Part shown: piece after piece, positions 27,787 through 36,936 of the stretch
How the letters are laid out: the number at the start of each line of letters is the position of its first letter
How positions within the stretch are numbered: the first letter of the stretch is position 1
From: an uncultured Phocaeicola sp.
Lineage (GTDB): Bacteria; Bacteroidota; Bacteroidia; Bacteroidales; Bacteroidaceae
Direction of reading: 5' to 3'
Assembly: GCA_944320855.1 (NCBI GenBank)
Contig: CALUJF010000004.1
Span: 1 to 64,000 of the forward strand
DNA length: 64,000 nucleotides
Notes under the pieces: model-generated
The model's input: the letters and a program-made list of their open reading frames with translations, nothing else
Database searches by the model: none
Told to the model about the DNA's origin: nothing
Position numbers and translations under genes: made by a program

Positions 27787-29778
27787 ATGAAGAATATAAT
27801 TTTTGTAATCATAGCTCTCCTTATGTTTTCATGTAAGGATGACACTCTTTCTTTGAACGGAGATACCGGAAGTCTGGCTTTTAATGCCATATCAGTTCCG
27901 GATATAACTTATAAATCGGCAACAGTAAAGGCTGAGGTGTCCAATTCGCCTGCAAATCTTTTGAAAACAGGATTCTGCTATGGTACGGAGGCTTCTCCTG
28001 AAATAAACTCGTCACTTGTAGAAACTAATATCAGCGAAGGTGTGATGCAGGCCGAACTATCTTCTTTATCTGAATCTACAAAATACTATGTACGTGCTTT
28101 TGCGATGGCATACGATGGAAAGGTGGTATATTCGGATGAAGCATCTTTTACTACCGGAAGTCCGGATGCAGAGCAAAGACTTGCCGATTACGTGGCTCCT
28201 ACTTATGACGATGACTACACTAATATCTCCTCATGGAATCAACGCTCAAGATGGAATCTGGCAAACGTACACGACCCATCGGTAGTTAAAGCCGACGATG
28301 GCTATTATTACATGTATCAGACTGACGCTTCGTATGGTAATGCACATGCTGCACATGGACATTTTCACTGCCGTCGCTCGAAAGACCTTGTAAACTGGGA
28401 ATATATGGGTGCTACCATGCCATCTACTCCGGACTGGGTACTTGAAGAAGTTAATAAGACTCGTGCAGAGATGGGACTTGAACCGATAACTTCACCACAG
28501 TATGGATATTGGGCTCCTGTTGTCAGAAAGGTTAGAGAAGGCCTTTATCGTATGTACTATAGTATTGTTATAGATAATTACATAAAAACAGGAAAACCTG
28601 CAGTTACGATAAACAATGTTGCTGTTAATTTTGATAACTCATGGACTGAACGTGCTTATATCGGACTGATGGAAACATCCGATCCTGCTTCTAATATTTG
28701 GGAAGATAAGGGTATGGTTGTATGTTCCTCAACGGACAAGAATATGGATGCTTGGGGACGTGTAAACCCGAATGGTTTTGGTGATGTTTATTTCTATTTC
28801 AATGCCATTGACCCTACATACGTTATAACACCGACTGGTGAACACTGGATGATTTATGGTTCATGGCACAGCGGTTTCGCTGCTCTTCAGATTAACCCTG
28901 AAACAGGTAAGGCTTTAAATGAGTTAGGTGATCCATGGAATATTGGTTTTCCGGAAACTAGATACGGCAGGTTTATAGCTACAAGAACATTCGGATCACG
29001 CTGGCAAGGTTCGGAAGGACCGGAGGTGGTTTATAATCCTGATACCGGATATTATTATATGTTCATGGCATACGGCCAGCTTTCTGTCAGTTACAATACC
29101 CGTGTGGTCCGCTCCAAATATCCGGCTTTTGAGTATAGGGATATGCGTGGCACTTTAGTTACAGATGGTAAACAGGCATGGCCGATAGTAACACATCCGT
29201 ATCAGTTCAACGGCAGTTATGGATGGGTAGGTATCTCACATTGTGGTATATTCTCTGACGATGCCGGCAACTGGTTCTATACCTCCCAGGCTCGTTTCCC
29301 GGCCGATATCCCGGGTATCAACCAATCCAATGCGGTAATGATGGGTCATGTGCGCAGCATACGATGGACAGAAGGAGAAACAAACCCTGATATGAACGGA
29401 TGGCCTATAGTAATGCCGGAAAGATACGGTGCTGTTCCACAGGATTTGCCTATTTCAAAGGATGAACTTACAGGTAACTGGGAACTTATTATCTTCTCAG
29501 GAAAACCTACCGGTAGTGATGCGACTACAGAGATAAAGAAGTCGCAGATACTTACACTTAATCAAGACGGTACTGTGGAAACTGGTGTATCTGAATGGAC
29601 AGGAAAGCAGTGGACATATGATGCTGCAAAGAAAGTAATAACAATAAATGAAACCCGTATATACCTCCAAAGAGAAGTAGATTGGGAAGCAACTCCGCGC
29701 GTACACACCGTGGTTGGCGGTGGATACGGAACTTCATCTGAAGGTATAGCTACATATTGGTTGAAGAAACTTAAGTAA
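27787..29778 (+). CDS. Surface endo-arabinanase-like GH43 lipoprotein with N-terminal Ig/Fn3-like and C-terminal beta domains
   Basis: Endo-acting hydrolase of 663 residues, predicted to cut the alpha-1,5-arabinan backbone at the cell surface so that fragments can enter via SusCD. Lipobox in LLMFSCKDD (Cys16), then an Fn3-like domain (about 30-125, with SESTKYYVRAFAMAYDGK). The GH43 propeller (about 155-560) has base Asp163 (NVHDPSVVK), tuning Asp342 (NAIDPTYVI) and acid Glu410 (GSEGPEVVY). A C-terminal lipocalin-like or GH43_C beta domain (about 570-663) follows. The size and C-terminal module match endo-arabinanases of the BT0367 kind. Co-linear with the upstream importer genes. Mode of attack is inferred from the architecture. 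Confidence 0.88.
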   Translation: MKNIIFVIIALLMFSCKDDTLSLNGDTGSLAFNAISVPDITYKSATVKAEVSNSPANLLKTGFCYGTEASPEINSSLVETNISEGVMQAELSSLSESTKYYVRAFAMAYDGKVVYSDEASFTTGSPDAEQRLADYVAPTYDDDYTNISSWNQRSRWNLANVHDPSVVKADDGYYYMYQTDASYGNAHAAHGHFHCRRSKDLVNWEYMGATMPSTPDWVLEEVNKTRAEMGLEPITSPQYGYWAPVVRKVREGLYRMYYSIVIDNYIKTGKPAVTINNVAVNFDNSWTERAYIGLMETSDPASNIWEDKGMVVCSSTDKNMDAWGRVNPNGFGDVYFYFNAIDPTYVITPTGEHWMIYGSWHSGFAALQINPETGKALNELGDPWNIGFPETRYGRFIATRTFGSRWQGSEGPEVVYNPDTGYYYMFMAYGQLSVSYNTRVVRSKYPAFEYRDMRGTLVTDGKQAWPIVTHPYQFNGSYGWVGISHCGIFSDDAGNWFYTSQARFPADIPGINQSNAVMMGHVRSIRWTEGETNPDMNGWPIVMPERYGAVPQDLPISKDELTGNWELIIFSGKPTGSDATTEIKKSQILTLNQDGTVETGVSEWTGKQWTYDAAKKVITINETRIYLQREVDWEATPRVHTVVGGGYGTSSEGIATYWLKKLK

Positions 29779-29827
29779 TATTTAGTTGACAAGTACTACT
29801 ATTCAATATTGTTATATAAAAACAAAA

Positions 29828-30844
29828 ATGAAATTCAGCACACGTATATTAATGACATTTATTGTTGGTTCATCATTCGCTATCCTGCCCGTATCAGCGC
29901 GGGCAGCGGCGGATGATATTATCACCGTCGATAAGGTAATGACCCACGACCCGGTGATGATAAAAGAAAAAGATACATATTATCTCTTTGCCACGGGACA
30001 GGGGATAAGCGTGATGTCCTCGCGCGACATGAAGAACTGGAAGTTCGAACCGTCTGTCTTTTCAGAAGCGCCCCAATGGGCTGTAGAGCTGATTGACGGA
30101 TATAACGGGCATACTTGGGCACCGGACGTGATTTATCACGGAGGCCAGTACCACTTGTTTTATTCATGTTCGGCTTTCGGAAAGAACACTTCGGCTATAG
30201 GCCATGCCACAACTCCTACTCTCGACCGTAAAGACCCGCGTTTCAAATGGACTGACCACGGAATGGTGATTCAGTCTGTTCCGAACCGTGATTCGTGGAA
30301 CGCTATAGACCCTAACATAATAATTGACGAGAAGGGTACGCCATGGATGACTTTCGGCTCTTTCTGGGACGGAATTAAGTTAGTCCGTCTTACCGACGAC
30401 CTTAACGCTGTGGCCGAGCCACAGGAGTGGTATTCCATTTCGCGCCGTCAGCGCTCTGTCAGTGTGAAAAGCGAGGATGCTGGTGATGGTGCAGTTGAGG
30501 CCCCTTTCATCATGAAGCACGGTGAATATTATTATCTGTTTGTTTCGTTTGATTATTGTTGCCGTGGATTGAAGAGTGATTATAAAGTTGCTGTGGGACG
30601 TTCCAAAGATGTTCGTGGTCCTTACCTTGACCGTGATGGTAAATCTATGGAAGTAGGAGGTGGCTCCATAATGGTGAAAGGCAACAAGGATTGGGCAGGA
30701 ATCGGTCATTGTGCTGCATATGAGTTTGGCGGTAAATCATATTTCATAGCTCATGCCTATTCTACGAAAGAAGACGGGACCCCGAAACTTATCATCCGCG
30801 AGATAAAATGGACTTCGGACGGATGGCCTGAAGTAGAATTCTGA
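29828..30844 (+). CDS. Endo-1,5-alpha-L-arabinanase-like GH43
   Basis: Single-domain GH43 propeller of 338 residues. The ATG at 29828 is chosen because it begins a signal peptide (MKFSTRILMTFIVGSSFAIL, cleaved near ARAAADD); the longer frame from 29786 has a hydrophilic start. Catalytic residues are Asp41 (MTHDPVMI), Asp161 (AIDPNIII) and Glu224 (AVEAPFIM). The motif GHTWAPDVIY and the closing WTSDGWPEV are characteristic of arabinanases such as GH43 subfamily 5. There is no lipobox, so it is probably periplasmic and shortens imported arabino-oligosaccharides. It ends the importer/enzyme series; a 22-bp repeat array separates it from the GH97 gene. Confidence 0.92.
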   Translation: MKFSTRILMTFIVGSSFAILPVSARAAADDIITVDKVMTHDPVMIKEKDTYYLFATGQGISVMSSRDMKNWKFEPSVFSEAPQWAVELIDGYNGHTWAPDVIYHGGQYHLFYSCSAFGKNTSAIGHATTPTLDRKDPRFKWTDHGMVIQSVPNRDSWNAIDPNIIIDEKGTPWMTFGSFWDGIKLVRLTDDLNAVAEPQEWYSISRRQRSVSVKSEDAGDGAVEAPFIMKHGEYYYLFVSFDYCCRGLKSDYKVAVGRSKDVRGPYLDRDGKSMEVGGGSIMVKGNKDWAGIGHCAAYEFGGKSYFIAHAYSTKEDGTPKLIIREIKWTSDGWPEVEF

Positions 30845-30860
30845 TTAGAAATTTTCTGGT

Positions 30861-30948
30861 GCCGACTATAGTGGGTAGCATTGCTGACTATAGTCGGCAC
30901 CATTGCTGACTGTAGTGGGCTGCACTGCTGACTATAGTCGGCACCAAG
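30861..30948. repeat. Four-copy 22-bp tandem array between GH43 and GH97
   Basis: Units start at 30861, 30883, 30905 and 30927, exactly 22 bp apart, sharing GCYGACTRTAGTSGGC. Alternate units end GGCACC, so GGTGCCGACTATAG at 30859-30872 is the exact reverse complement of CTATAGTCGGCACC at 30888-30901 and again at 30932-30945. The array can fold into alternative 14-bp stems, a terminator-like arrangement without a T-run. Confidence 0.92.
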
Positions 30949-30987
30949 AAATACCTGTGAATTTTTAGTAATTAATCACAAATACTT

Positions 30988-32928
30988 ATGAACAAACATC
31001 TTTTATTGTGTGCATTTGCACTATCATTTTCTATCGTATCGGCTCAGCAAGCCACTGTGACAGGTCCCGACGGGAATCTGAAGGTTGATATCTCTCTGAA
31101 AGGAGGAAAACCGCTTTACACCGTAACTTATAAGGGCAAGACTATTCTTGAAGATTCGCCTTTGGGTTTTGTTACCAATATCGGCGATTTCAGCACCAAT
31201 GTTTCTTATGTGGGACAAACTACGTCTACAGTAAGCAAGACTTATGTTCAGGACAGGATAAAGCAGTCTGTGGTGAACTATAATGCCAATGAACTGAAGA
31301 TTACTTTTGCCAATGCCGACAAGAATCCTTTCGATGTGGTTTTCAGAGTGAGCAACAATGATATTGCTTTCCGCTATGAGATGCCTCAGTATGGCGAAAA
31401 GGCTTCCATCGTGATGAGGTCGGAGGCTACGGGTTTCGATTTTCCGGAGAATACAACGACTTTTATATGTCCTCAGAGTGACCCTATGATAGGCTGGAAG
31501 AGAACAAAACCAAGCTATGAGGAAGAGTATAAAGCAGATGCTCCTGTCACTACAGAATCGCAGTATGGCGAGGGATATACGTTCCCGTGTCTGTTCCATG
31601 TGGGCGACAACTGGGCTTTGGTGTCCGAAACGGGTGTCCGAAGCAAATACTGTGCCTCGCATCTGAGTGACGCTACCGAAGGAGGACTTTATACTATAGC
31701 TTTCCCTAATGAGGGCGAACTGAATGGTCTTGGCGCTTCGACTCCGGGATTGGCTCTTCCGGGAGAAACTCCGTGGCGTACTATCACAGTGGGGGATAAT
31801 CTGAAACCTATCGTGGAAACTACAGTGCCTTTCGATGTGGTGGAACCTCTGTACGAGCCGTCGCAGGATTATAAGTTCGGACGTTCTACATGGAGTTGGA
31901 TTGTATGGCAGGACCCGAGTATAAACTATGAAGACCAGATTAAGTTTATCGACCTTGCTGCACAGATGGGTTACGAATATACTCTGATTGATGGAGGATG
32001 GGAAACAAACATCGGACGTGAACGCATGGAGGAACTGTTCAAGTATGCGCAGGGCAAGGGAGTAGGCGTATTCGTATGGTATAACTCAAACGGCTACTGG
32101 AATGATGCTCCTCAATGTGCGAAACAGTGCATGAGCAACTCGATAGACCGTAAGCGTGAGATGAAATGGCTTCAGGAATGTGGCGTGAAGGGTTTGAAAG
32201 TGGACTTCTTCGGTAGCGACAAACAGCAGATGATGGGGCTTTATGAAGATATCCTTAGCGATGCGAACGACCACGGACTTATGATAATATTCCACGGATG
32301 TACCATTCCTCGCGGATGGGAACGCATGTATCCTAACTATGTGGGCAGTGAGGCGGTACTTGCATCTGAGAACCTTATATTCAACCAGCATTTTGATGAT
32401 AATGAGGCATTTAACGCTACTCTCCATCCGTTCATCCGCAATACGATAGGAAGCATGGAGTTTGGCGGTACTATCCTTAACAAGAGGCTGAACAAGACTA
32501 ACGACGGTGGAACTTATCGCCGTACGACGGATGTCTTCCAGATTGCCACTGCCGTATTGTTCCAGAATCCGATACAGAATTTTGCCATAACTCCTAACAA
32601 TCTGTATGATGCTCCTTCGTCAATGATTGAGTTTATGAAAGAAGTGCCTACCACATGGGACGAAACAAGGTTTATCGACGGTTATCCAGGCAAGTATTGT
32701 GTCCTCGCGCGTCGTCATAACGGCAGGTGGTACATAGCCGGTGTAAGTGCGCTGAAAGAACCTTTGAAGCTTGAACTTGACCTTTCGATGCTTTCTGACG
32801 GTGACGAATGTACATATTATTATGACAACAAAAAGCGTGAGCCACAGAAGGAAACTCTGAAGATTAGGAAATCATCGTCCGTTCCGGTTGTTATACAGCC
32901 TGAAGGAGGAGTGGTTATTGTGAAATAA
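30988..32928 (+). CDS. GH97 glycoside hydrolase, retaining (alpha-galactosidase / beta-L-arabinopyranosidase type)
   Basis: Exo-glycosidase of 646 residues with a signal peptide (MNKHLLLCAFALSFSIVSAQ). An N-terminal beta-supersandwich (about 25-275) leads into a (beta/alpha)8 barrel (YTLIDGGWE, GVFVWYNSNGYW) and a C-terminal beta domain. The barrel has Asp406 in LKVDFFGSDKQ. GH97 splits into inverting enzymes (SusB type, glutamate base) and retaining ones with an aspartate nucleophile at this place; the motif puts it in the retaining branch, which includes alpha-galactosidases and beta-L-arabinopyranosidases. Next to arabinan enzymes, removal of terminal galactose or arabinopyranose from pectic side chains is plausible. 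Substrate is inferred. It has its own upstream gap and ends at a strong bidirectional terminator. Confidence 0.92.
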   Translation: MNKHLLLCAFALSFSIVSAQQATVTGPDGNLKVDISLKGGKPLYTVTYKGKTILEDSPLGFVTNIGDFSTNVSYVGQTTSTVSKTYVQDRIKQSVVNYNANELKITFANADKNPFDVVFRVSNNDIAFRYEMPQYGEKASIVMRSEATGFDFPENTTTFICPQSDPMIGWKRTKPSYEEEYKADAPVTTESQYGEGYTFPCLFHVGDNWALVSETGVRSKYCASHLSDATEGGLYTIAFPNEGELNGLGASTPGLALPGETPWRTITVGDNLKPIVETTVPFDVVEPLYEPSQDYKFGRSTWSWIVWQDPSINYEDQIKFIDLAAQMGYEYTLIDGGWETNIGRERMEELFKYAQGKGVGVFVWYNSNGYWNDAPQCAKQCMSNSIDRKREMKWLQECGVKGLKVDFFGSDKQQMMGLYEDILSDANDHGLMIIFHGCTIPRGWERMYPNYVGSEAVLASENLIFNQHFDDNEAFNATLHPFIRNTIGSMEFGGTILNKRLNKTNDGGTYRRTTDVFQIATAVLFQNPIQNFAITPNNLYDAPSSMIEFMKEVPTTWDETRFIDGYPGKYCVLARRHNGRWYIAGVSALKEPLKLELDLSMLSDGDECTYYYDNKKREPQKETLKIRKSSSVPVVIQPEGGVVIVK

Positions 32929-32933
32929 AACAG

Positions 32934-32990
32934 ACGATACCGCCCGGAAAGGATAGAGAAATTTGTATTTATCATTTCGGGCGGTATCGT
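32934..32990. terminator. Strong bidirectional terminator
   Basis: ACGATACCGCCCG (32934-32946) pairs perfectly over 13 bp with CGGGCGGTATCGT (32978-32990). It is flanked by an A-rich stretch on the left and TTTTATTATTT on the right. It separates the converging GH97 and DUF4878-like genes. Confidence 0.85.
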
Positions 32991-32994
32991 TTTA

Positions 32995-33399
32995 TTATTT
33001 ATTCATATCCATCATCCATTTTCCGTCTACTTTTATCATCTTGGATTCTTCTTTTTTATCGCTTCCGTCACCGAAATAAGTAATATATTCTACAGTAGCA
33101 GAATTGCCGTCTTCTGAAATGGTTTCTGATATAATTTCGAACTTCTTTATCCCGTTTTGCTTTTCAAATTCTTTACCTACTTTCTCTTTAATAAGAGATG
33201 TAAGCATTTCACGACTTTCTTCAAGTTTTGCCGGGTCAGTTTCTGAAAAGTTTACTCCGTCTACAAATCCTTCATAATCACCGGATTTAAGAGATGAAAG
33301 ATATTTTTCCATAGCGCCGGATGGTGTACTTGGAGTACATGAAATCATTCCTACTGCAATAATAAACATCAATAACAGATGTGTCAAAAGTTTTTTCAT
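32995..33399 (-). CDS. Small DUF4878-type lipoprotein
   Basis: Lipoprotein of 134 residues from the ATG at 33397-33399; an upstream in-frame ATG at 33411 adds only MRTV. The lipobox is in VGMISCTPSTPSG. The mature part has the DUF4878/NTF2-like pattern: AMEKYLSSLKSGDYEGF, then a beta-rich half ending in MIKVDGKWMMDMN. Such proteins are common in Bacteroidales envelopes and have no established function. It lies 31 bp after the YiiX-like gene on the same strand, so the two probably form an operon. No link to the sugar loci is apparent. Confidence 0.78.
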   Translation of the reverse strand: MKKLLTHLLLMFIIAVGMISCTPSTPSGAMEKYLSSLKSGDYEGFVDGVNFSETDPAKLEESREMLTSLIKEKVGKEFEKQNGIKKFEIISETISEDGNSATVEYITYFGDGSDKKEESKMIKVDGKWMMDMNK

Positions 33400-33442
33400 A
33401 ACTGTTCTCATTTAAGTGTTAATAATAATCTATATAATTTCT

Positions 33443-34069
33443 CTATCTTGTAAAATGATAAATCTGTTTTATGTCCTTGTAGGCTGCCAGATCTTCCGGC
33501 ATAAGATACTTTCCTTGCATTACCGGTAGGTTGATATCCCTTATTCGCCCCTCGGATATGTCTATTCCGTATTTTTTATAGACAAAGTTTACAAGTTCTG
33601 TACAATACATTTTTGTGGTGTCATCAAGATTATATTCGTGGTCGAACAGAGTTCCTCTCGATGAGATTGCCAATGCATAATCTGCAGCACCTGAAGCGAC
33701 TTCTCTATCCTCAGTAACTCTCATAACAGCTCCTCTTACAGCTTTTTCCGTAGAGAAATAAATGTTTACAGGTTCAACTTTGACACGGTCTATGTCACCT
33801 TTGTATTCCGGTTCTCCCGGCACTGCATGTATTACATAATATTTTTTGTCTATAATCTTAATTATACCTACATGTGAGTATATTCCATCAGTGCTTGCTG
33901 CCAATACTACATGGCTCATTATTCCACTCCCTCTACGAAAAGCCAAGTCTCCGTCCATGAAAAGATATTCCGGAAGTTCCACTTCCTTTGGCGAAGATGT
34001 TCCTTTTATGCATGATGGCGATATGCATAAAGTAAATGATAATATGTATGCGTAAATTATTTTTTTCAT
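33443..34069 (-). CDS. YiiX/YebB-like permuted NlpC/P60 cysteine hydrolase
   Basis: Exported 208-residue protein of the permuted papain-like (NlpC/P60) amidase group. Hydrophobic signal with Cys19 in CISPSCIKGTS, a possible lipobox. Circularly permuted core motifs follow: GDLAFRRG near 40, the His motif IYSHVGII (His66) and the catalytic Cys motif MYCTELVNFVYKKYG (Cys155). The family may act on cell-wall peptides or lipids; a specific substrate cannot be given. It heads a two-gene unit with the DUF4878-like lipoprotein and is divergent from cysS. A TATTTTTG box lies 74 bp upstream. Confidence 0.82.
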   Translation of the reverse strand: MKKIIYAYILSFTLCISPSCIKGTSSPKEVELPEYLFMDGDLAFRRGSGIMSHVVLAASTDGIYSHVGIIKIIDKKYYVIHAVPGEPEYKGDIDRVKVEPVNIYFSTEKAVRGAVMRVTEDREVASGAADYALAISSRGTLFDHEYNLDDTTKMYCTELVNFVYKKYGIDISEGRIRDINLPVMQGKYLMPEDLAAYKDIKQIYHFTR

Positions 34070-34387
34070 TTTGTTTTATGACGACATCTCGGGTTCTCGT
34101 CGTAGTAGAATCGGTTTTATACTTTTTTATATCTAAGCCATTCAAAAATATAACAATTTATATATAAAAGCAAATTTTAATTTATTAATTGTTTGTCATT
34201 TCGTATAAATTTATGACTTTATGTTCGCTAAAAAAATGATTATTGTATTTAATAATCTATATTATATTGGTAGTTTCTGAAGTCGATTTGTTTTAAATTC
34301 TTGATTTAGTGAAAGAAATGGTATGTACATTATGTCTGTCAAAGAATTTATTTTTAACTTTGCGGTCTAACATAATTTTTATGCATT
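34070..34387. other. Divergent AT-rich intergenic region
   Basis: Gap of 318 bp between the YiiX-like gene and cysS. It holds a -7 box for each direction (minus strand TATTTTTG at 34150-34143, plus strand TAACTTTG at 34355-34362) and a weak hairpin near 34080-34102. No coding potential, repeat array or RNA gene was seen. Confidence 0.6.
34355..34362 (+). promoter_or_regulatory. Promoter -7 box for cysS
   Basis: TAACTTTG matches TAnnTTTG, 25 bp before the cysS ATG at 34388. Confidence 0.6.
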
Positions 34388-35866
34388 ATGGAAAATAAAC
34401 TCTTAATCTACAATACACTGAGCCGTACGAAGGAACTTTTCAAGCCGGCTCATGCACCGCATGTGGGCATGTATGTGTGCGGACCTACCGTGTATGGTGA
34501 TGCCCATCTTGGACATGCACGTCCGGCAATTACTTTCGACATTCTTTTCCGTTATCTTACACATCTTGGATATAAAGTACGTTATGTTCGCAATATCACT
34601 GATGTGGGCCATCTGGAACATGATGCCGACGACGGTGAGGACAAGATAGCAAAGAAGGCACGCCTTGAACAGCTTGAACCTATGGAAGTGGTGCAGTATT
34701 ATCTGAACCGCTATCACAAGGCTATGGAGGCTCTTAACGTGCTTCCTCCAAGCATCGAGCCTCATGCTTCGGGACATATCATCGAACAGATACAGTTAGT
34801 AGAGGAAATCCTTAAGAACGGATATGCCTACGAAAGCCAGGGTTCTGTTTATTTCGATGTCGCGAAATATAACAAGGACCATCATTATGGAAAACTCTCA
34901 GGAAGAAATCTTGACGATGTAATCAATACTACCCGCGAGCTTGACGGACAGCAGGAGAAACGTAATCCTGCGGATTTCGCCCTCTGGAAATGCGCTCAGC
35001 CGGAACATATCATGCGCTGGCCATCGCCATGGAGCAACGGTTTCCCGGGATGGCACTGTGAGTGTACAGCCATGGGTAAGAAATATCTTGGTGAAACATT
35101 CGATATCCACGGTGGAGGTATGGACCTTGTGTTCCCTCACCATGAATGCGAGATTGCGCAGAGTGTGGCTTCACAAGGACACGATATGGTGCGCTACTGG
35201 ATGCACAACAACATGATTACCATCAACGGACAGAAGATGGGTAAGTCATTGGGTAACTTCATCACTCTTGATGAATTCTTCACCGGTAGCAACAAACTGC
35301 TTGCACAGGCTTATTCGCCTATGACAATCCGTTTCTTCATCCTTCAGGCGCATTATCGCAGCACTGTAGACTTCAGCAACGAAGCTCTTCAGGCAGCCGA
35401 AAAAGGTCTTGAGCGCTTGATGGAAGGTGTGAAGAACCTTGAACGCATCACTCCTTCGAAGGCTACAAGCGGTATTGAACCTGCCGGACTTCGTGAGAAA
35501 TGTTACGATGCGATGAACGACGACCTCAATACTCCTATCGTTATATCTCATCTTTTCGATGCTACACGTATGATTAATACTGTAATCGACAAGAAGGCTA
35601 CTATCAGCGAAGACGATTTGAAGGAACTGAAGGAAGTCTTTAATATGTTTGTGTTTGATATTTTAGGCTTGAAGGCTGATGCTGAGAACAATGCTGCACG
35701 CGAGGAAGCTTACGGCAAGGTAGTAGATATGTTGCTGGAACAGCGTATGGTGGCTAAGGCCAACAAGGACTGGGCTACAAGCGACAAGATACGTGACAAC
35801 CTTGCAGCTCTTGGATTCGAGGTGAAAGATACAAAAGATGGATTTACCTGGAAGCTGAATAAGTAA
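34388..35866 (+). CDS. cysS: Cysteinyl-tRNA synthetase
   Basis: Class I aminoacyl-tRNA synthetase of 492 residues that charges tRNA-Cys in the cytoplasm; expected to be essential. Zinc-binding Cys31 in [10 protein letters not shown] leads into the HIGH-type motif HLGH (40-43). The second zinc region reads GWHCEC and HHECEIAQS. The KMSKS-type loop is KMGKS (283-287). The helical anticodon-binding half ends with the typical DGFTWKL. Monocistronic: own promoter upstream and a repeat-built hairpin terminator downstream. A housekeeping marker separating the arabinan PUL from the fimbrial locus. Confidence 0.98.
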   Translation: MENKLLIYNTLSRTKELFKPAHAPHVGMYVCGPTVYGDAHLGHARPAITFDILFRYLTHLGYKVRYVRNITDVGHLEHDADDGEDKIAKKARLEQLEPMEVVQYYLNRYHKAMEALNVLPPSIEPHASGHIIEQIQLVEEILKNGYAYESQGSVYFDVAKYNKDHHYGKLSGRNLDDVINTTRELDGQQEKRNPADFALWKCAQPEHIMRWPSPWSNGFPGWHCECTAMGKKYLGETFDIHGGGMDLVFPHHECEIAQSVASQGHDMVRYWMHNNMITINGQKMGKSLGNFITLDEFFTGSNKLLAQAYSPMTIRFFILQAHYRSTVDFSNEALQAAEKGLERLMEGVKNLERITPSKATSGIEPAGLREKCYDAMNDDLNTPIVISHLFDATRMINTVIDKKATISEDDLKELKEVFNMFVFDILGLKADAENNAAREEAYGKVVDMLLEQRMVAKANKDWATSDKIRDNLAALGFEVKDTKDGFTWKLNK

Positions 35867-35879
35867 GAAAACATATTAC

Positions 35880-36000
35880 TGAACGCTCTCTGAACACTGT
35901 TTGAACGCTATTTAAATACTGTTTAAATACCATTCGAATGCTGTTCGGAGAGCGTTTTTTTGTTGTTCATCAGCCGTTCATTCATCGTTCGGCACGTGTA
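35880..36000. repeat. Eleven-unit 11-bp phased array with embedded terminator, 3' of cysS
   Basis: Stepping 11 bp from 35880 gives TGAACGCTCTC, TGAACACTGTT, TGAACGCTATT, TAAATACTGTT, TAAATACCATT, CGAATGCTGTT, CGGAGAGCGTT, TTTTTGTTGTT, CATCAGCCGTT, CATTCATCGTT and CGGCACGTGTA; nearly every unit keeps TT at its end. AACGCTCTCTGAACA (35882-35896) pairs with TGTTCGGAGAGCGTT (35942-35956) over 15 bp with one mismatch, followed by a T-run. The array is therefore also an intrinsic terminator for cysS. Confidence 0.88.
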
Positions 36001-36061
36001 TTTGGTTGCATATGAAACCATAAAATCTTAAGAAAAAGCTTGTATTTCAATATAAATCTAT

Positions 36062-36069
36062 TATTTTTG
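36062..36069 (+). promoter_or_regulatory. Promoter -7 box for the small outer-membrane barrel
   Basis: TATTTTTG matches TAnnTTTG, 29 bp before the ATG at 36099. CTTG about 19 bp upstream approximates the -33 TTTG. Confidence 0.6.
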
Positions 36070-36098
36070 CCATTGTAAATTTTAAAAATAGAACAATT

Positions 36099-36671
36099 AT
36101 GAGAAAATTATTTTCAACTATTGTGGTTATGGCCTGCTTGCTGTTGGCAGTTCCTGCCCAGGCTCAGGTTAAGTTTGGTTTGAAAGGTGGTCTGGATATT
36201 TCCAAGTTAGATAATAATGTAGGAGATAATACTACCGGTTTCTTCGTAGGTCCTATGCTTGATGTCACTTTGCCTATTGTGGGTCTTGGCATTGATGTAG
36301 CAGCTCTTTATTCCCAGTCTGGTATGGATGTGAACAATAAAAGTTCTGAGAAACTTAAATCTATAGAAATACCTGTAAATCTTAAATGGACTTTAGGTTT
36401 GGGAAGTACTTTTGGAGTTTTTATAGCTGCCGGTCCTCAGTTCGGATTTAGTTTGAATGACGGCTGGAAGGAGCTGATGGAAGAAACAAATAAAAACTTT
36501 GTCAGTGTAAACGTTGGTGCCGGTTTGAAGTTACTTCAACACTTGCAGGTTGGAGTAAACTATAATATAGGTGCAAGTAAGCTCGGAGATATAATTGTTG
36601 ATCAATCTAAAAATCTTCGTTCCGCCGTGAGAAAGAACTCATGGCAGGTATCTCTGGCCTATATGTTCTGA
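36099..36671 (+). CDS. Small outer-membrane beta-barrel (PorT / OMP_b-brl_2 type)
   Basis: Exported protein of 190 residues. The signal peptide ends PAQAQ, followed by a first strand VKFGLKGGLDISKL typical of the family. Alternating amphipathic strands (GFFVGPMLDVTL, FGVFIAAGPQFGFSLND, HLQVGVNYNIGAS) lead to a terminal strand SWQVSLAYMF ending in phenylalanine, as outer-membrane barrels do. Eight strands would fit the length. Such proteins are common orphans in Bacteroidetes and their individual functions are unknown. Monocistronic, with its own -7 box and a strong hairpin terminator. Confidence 0.88.
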   Translation: MRKLFSTIVVMACLLLAVPAQAQVKFGLKGGLDISKLDNNVGDNTTGFFVGPMLDVTLPIVGLGIDVAALYSQSGMDVNNKSSEKLKSIEIPVNLKWTLGLGSTFGVFIAAGPQFGFSLNDGWKELMEETNKNFVSVNVGAGLKLLQHLQVGVNYNIGASKLGDIIVDQSKNLRSAVRKNSWQVSLAYMF

Positions 36672-36692
36672 TTTGATTCTTTTATAATATAC

Positions 36693-36734
36693 CAATCCCC
36701 CGTATGTTCATATTTATGAGTATGCGGGGGATTG
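36693..36734 (+). terminator. Hairpin terminator
   Basis: CAATCCCCCGTAT (36693-36705) pairs with ATGCGGGGGATTG (36722-36734), 13 bp with one mismatch, 21 bp after the stop of the barrel gene. Confidence 0.8.
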
Positions 36735-36936
36735 TTGTGTTAATATGTAACTAAAATATTTGTATAATTTATCTGATGTGAAGTTTTTGCTGTCATTTTT
36801 TATTGATTTAAATCAAAAAAGCTCGAAAAAGTAAAATCCTAATCATAAATGCTGAACAAACCGACTGTTTCTTTTGTCTTGTAATCAGTACAACATTCAA
36901 TAAATAGATAATTTGTAATTTAATAGGTATTAGTTT

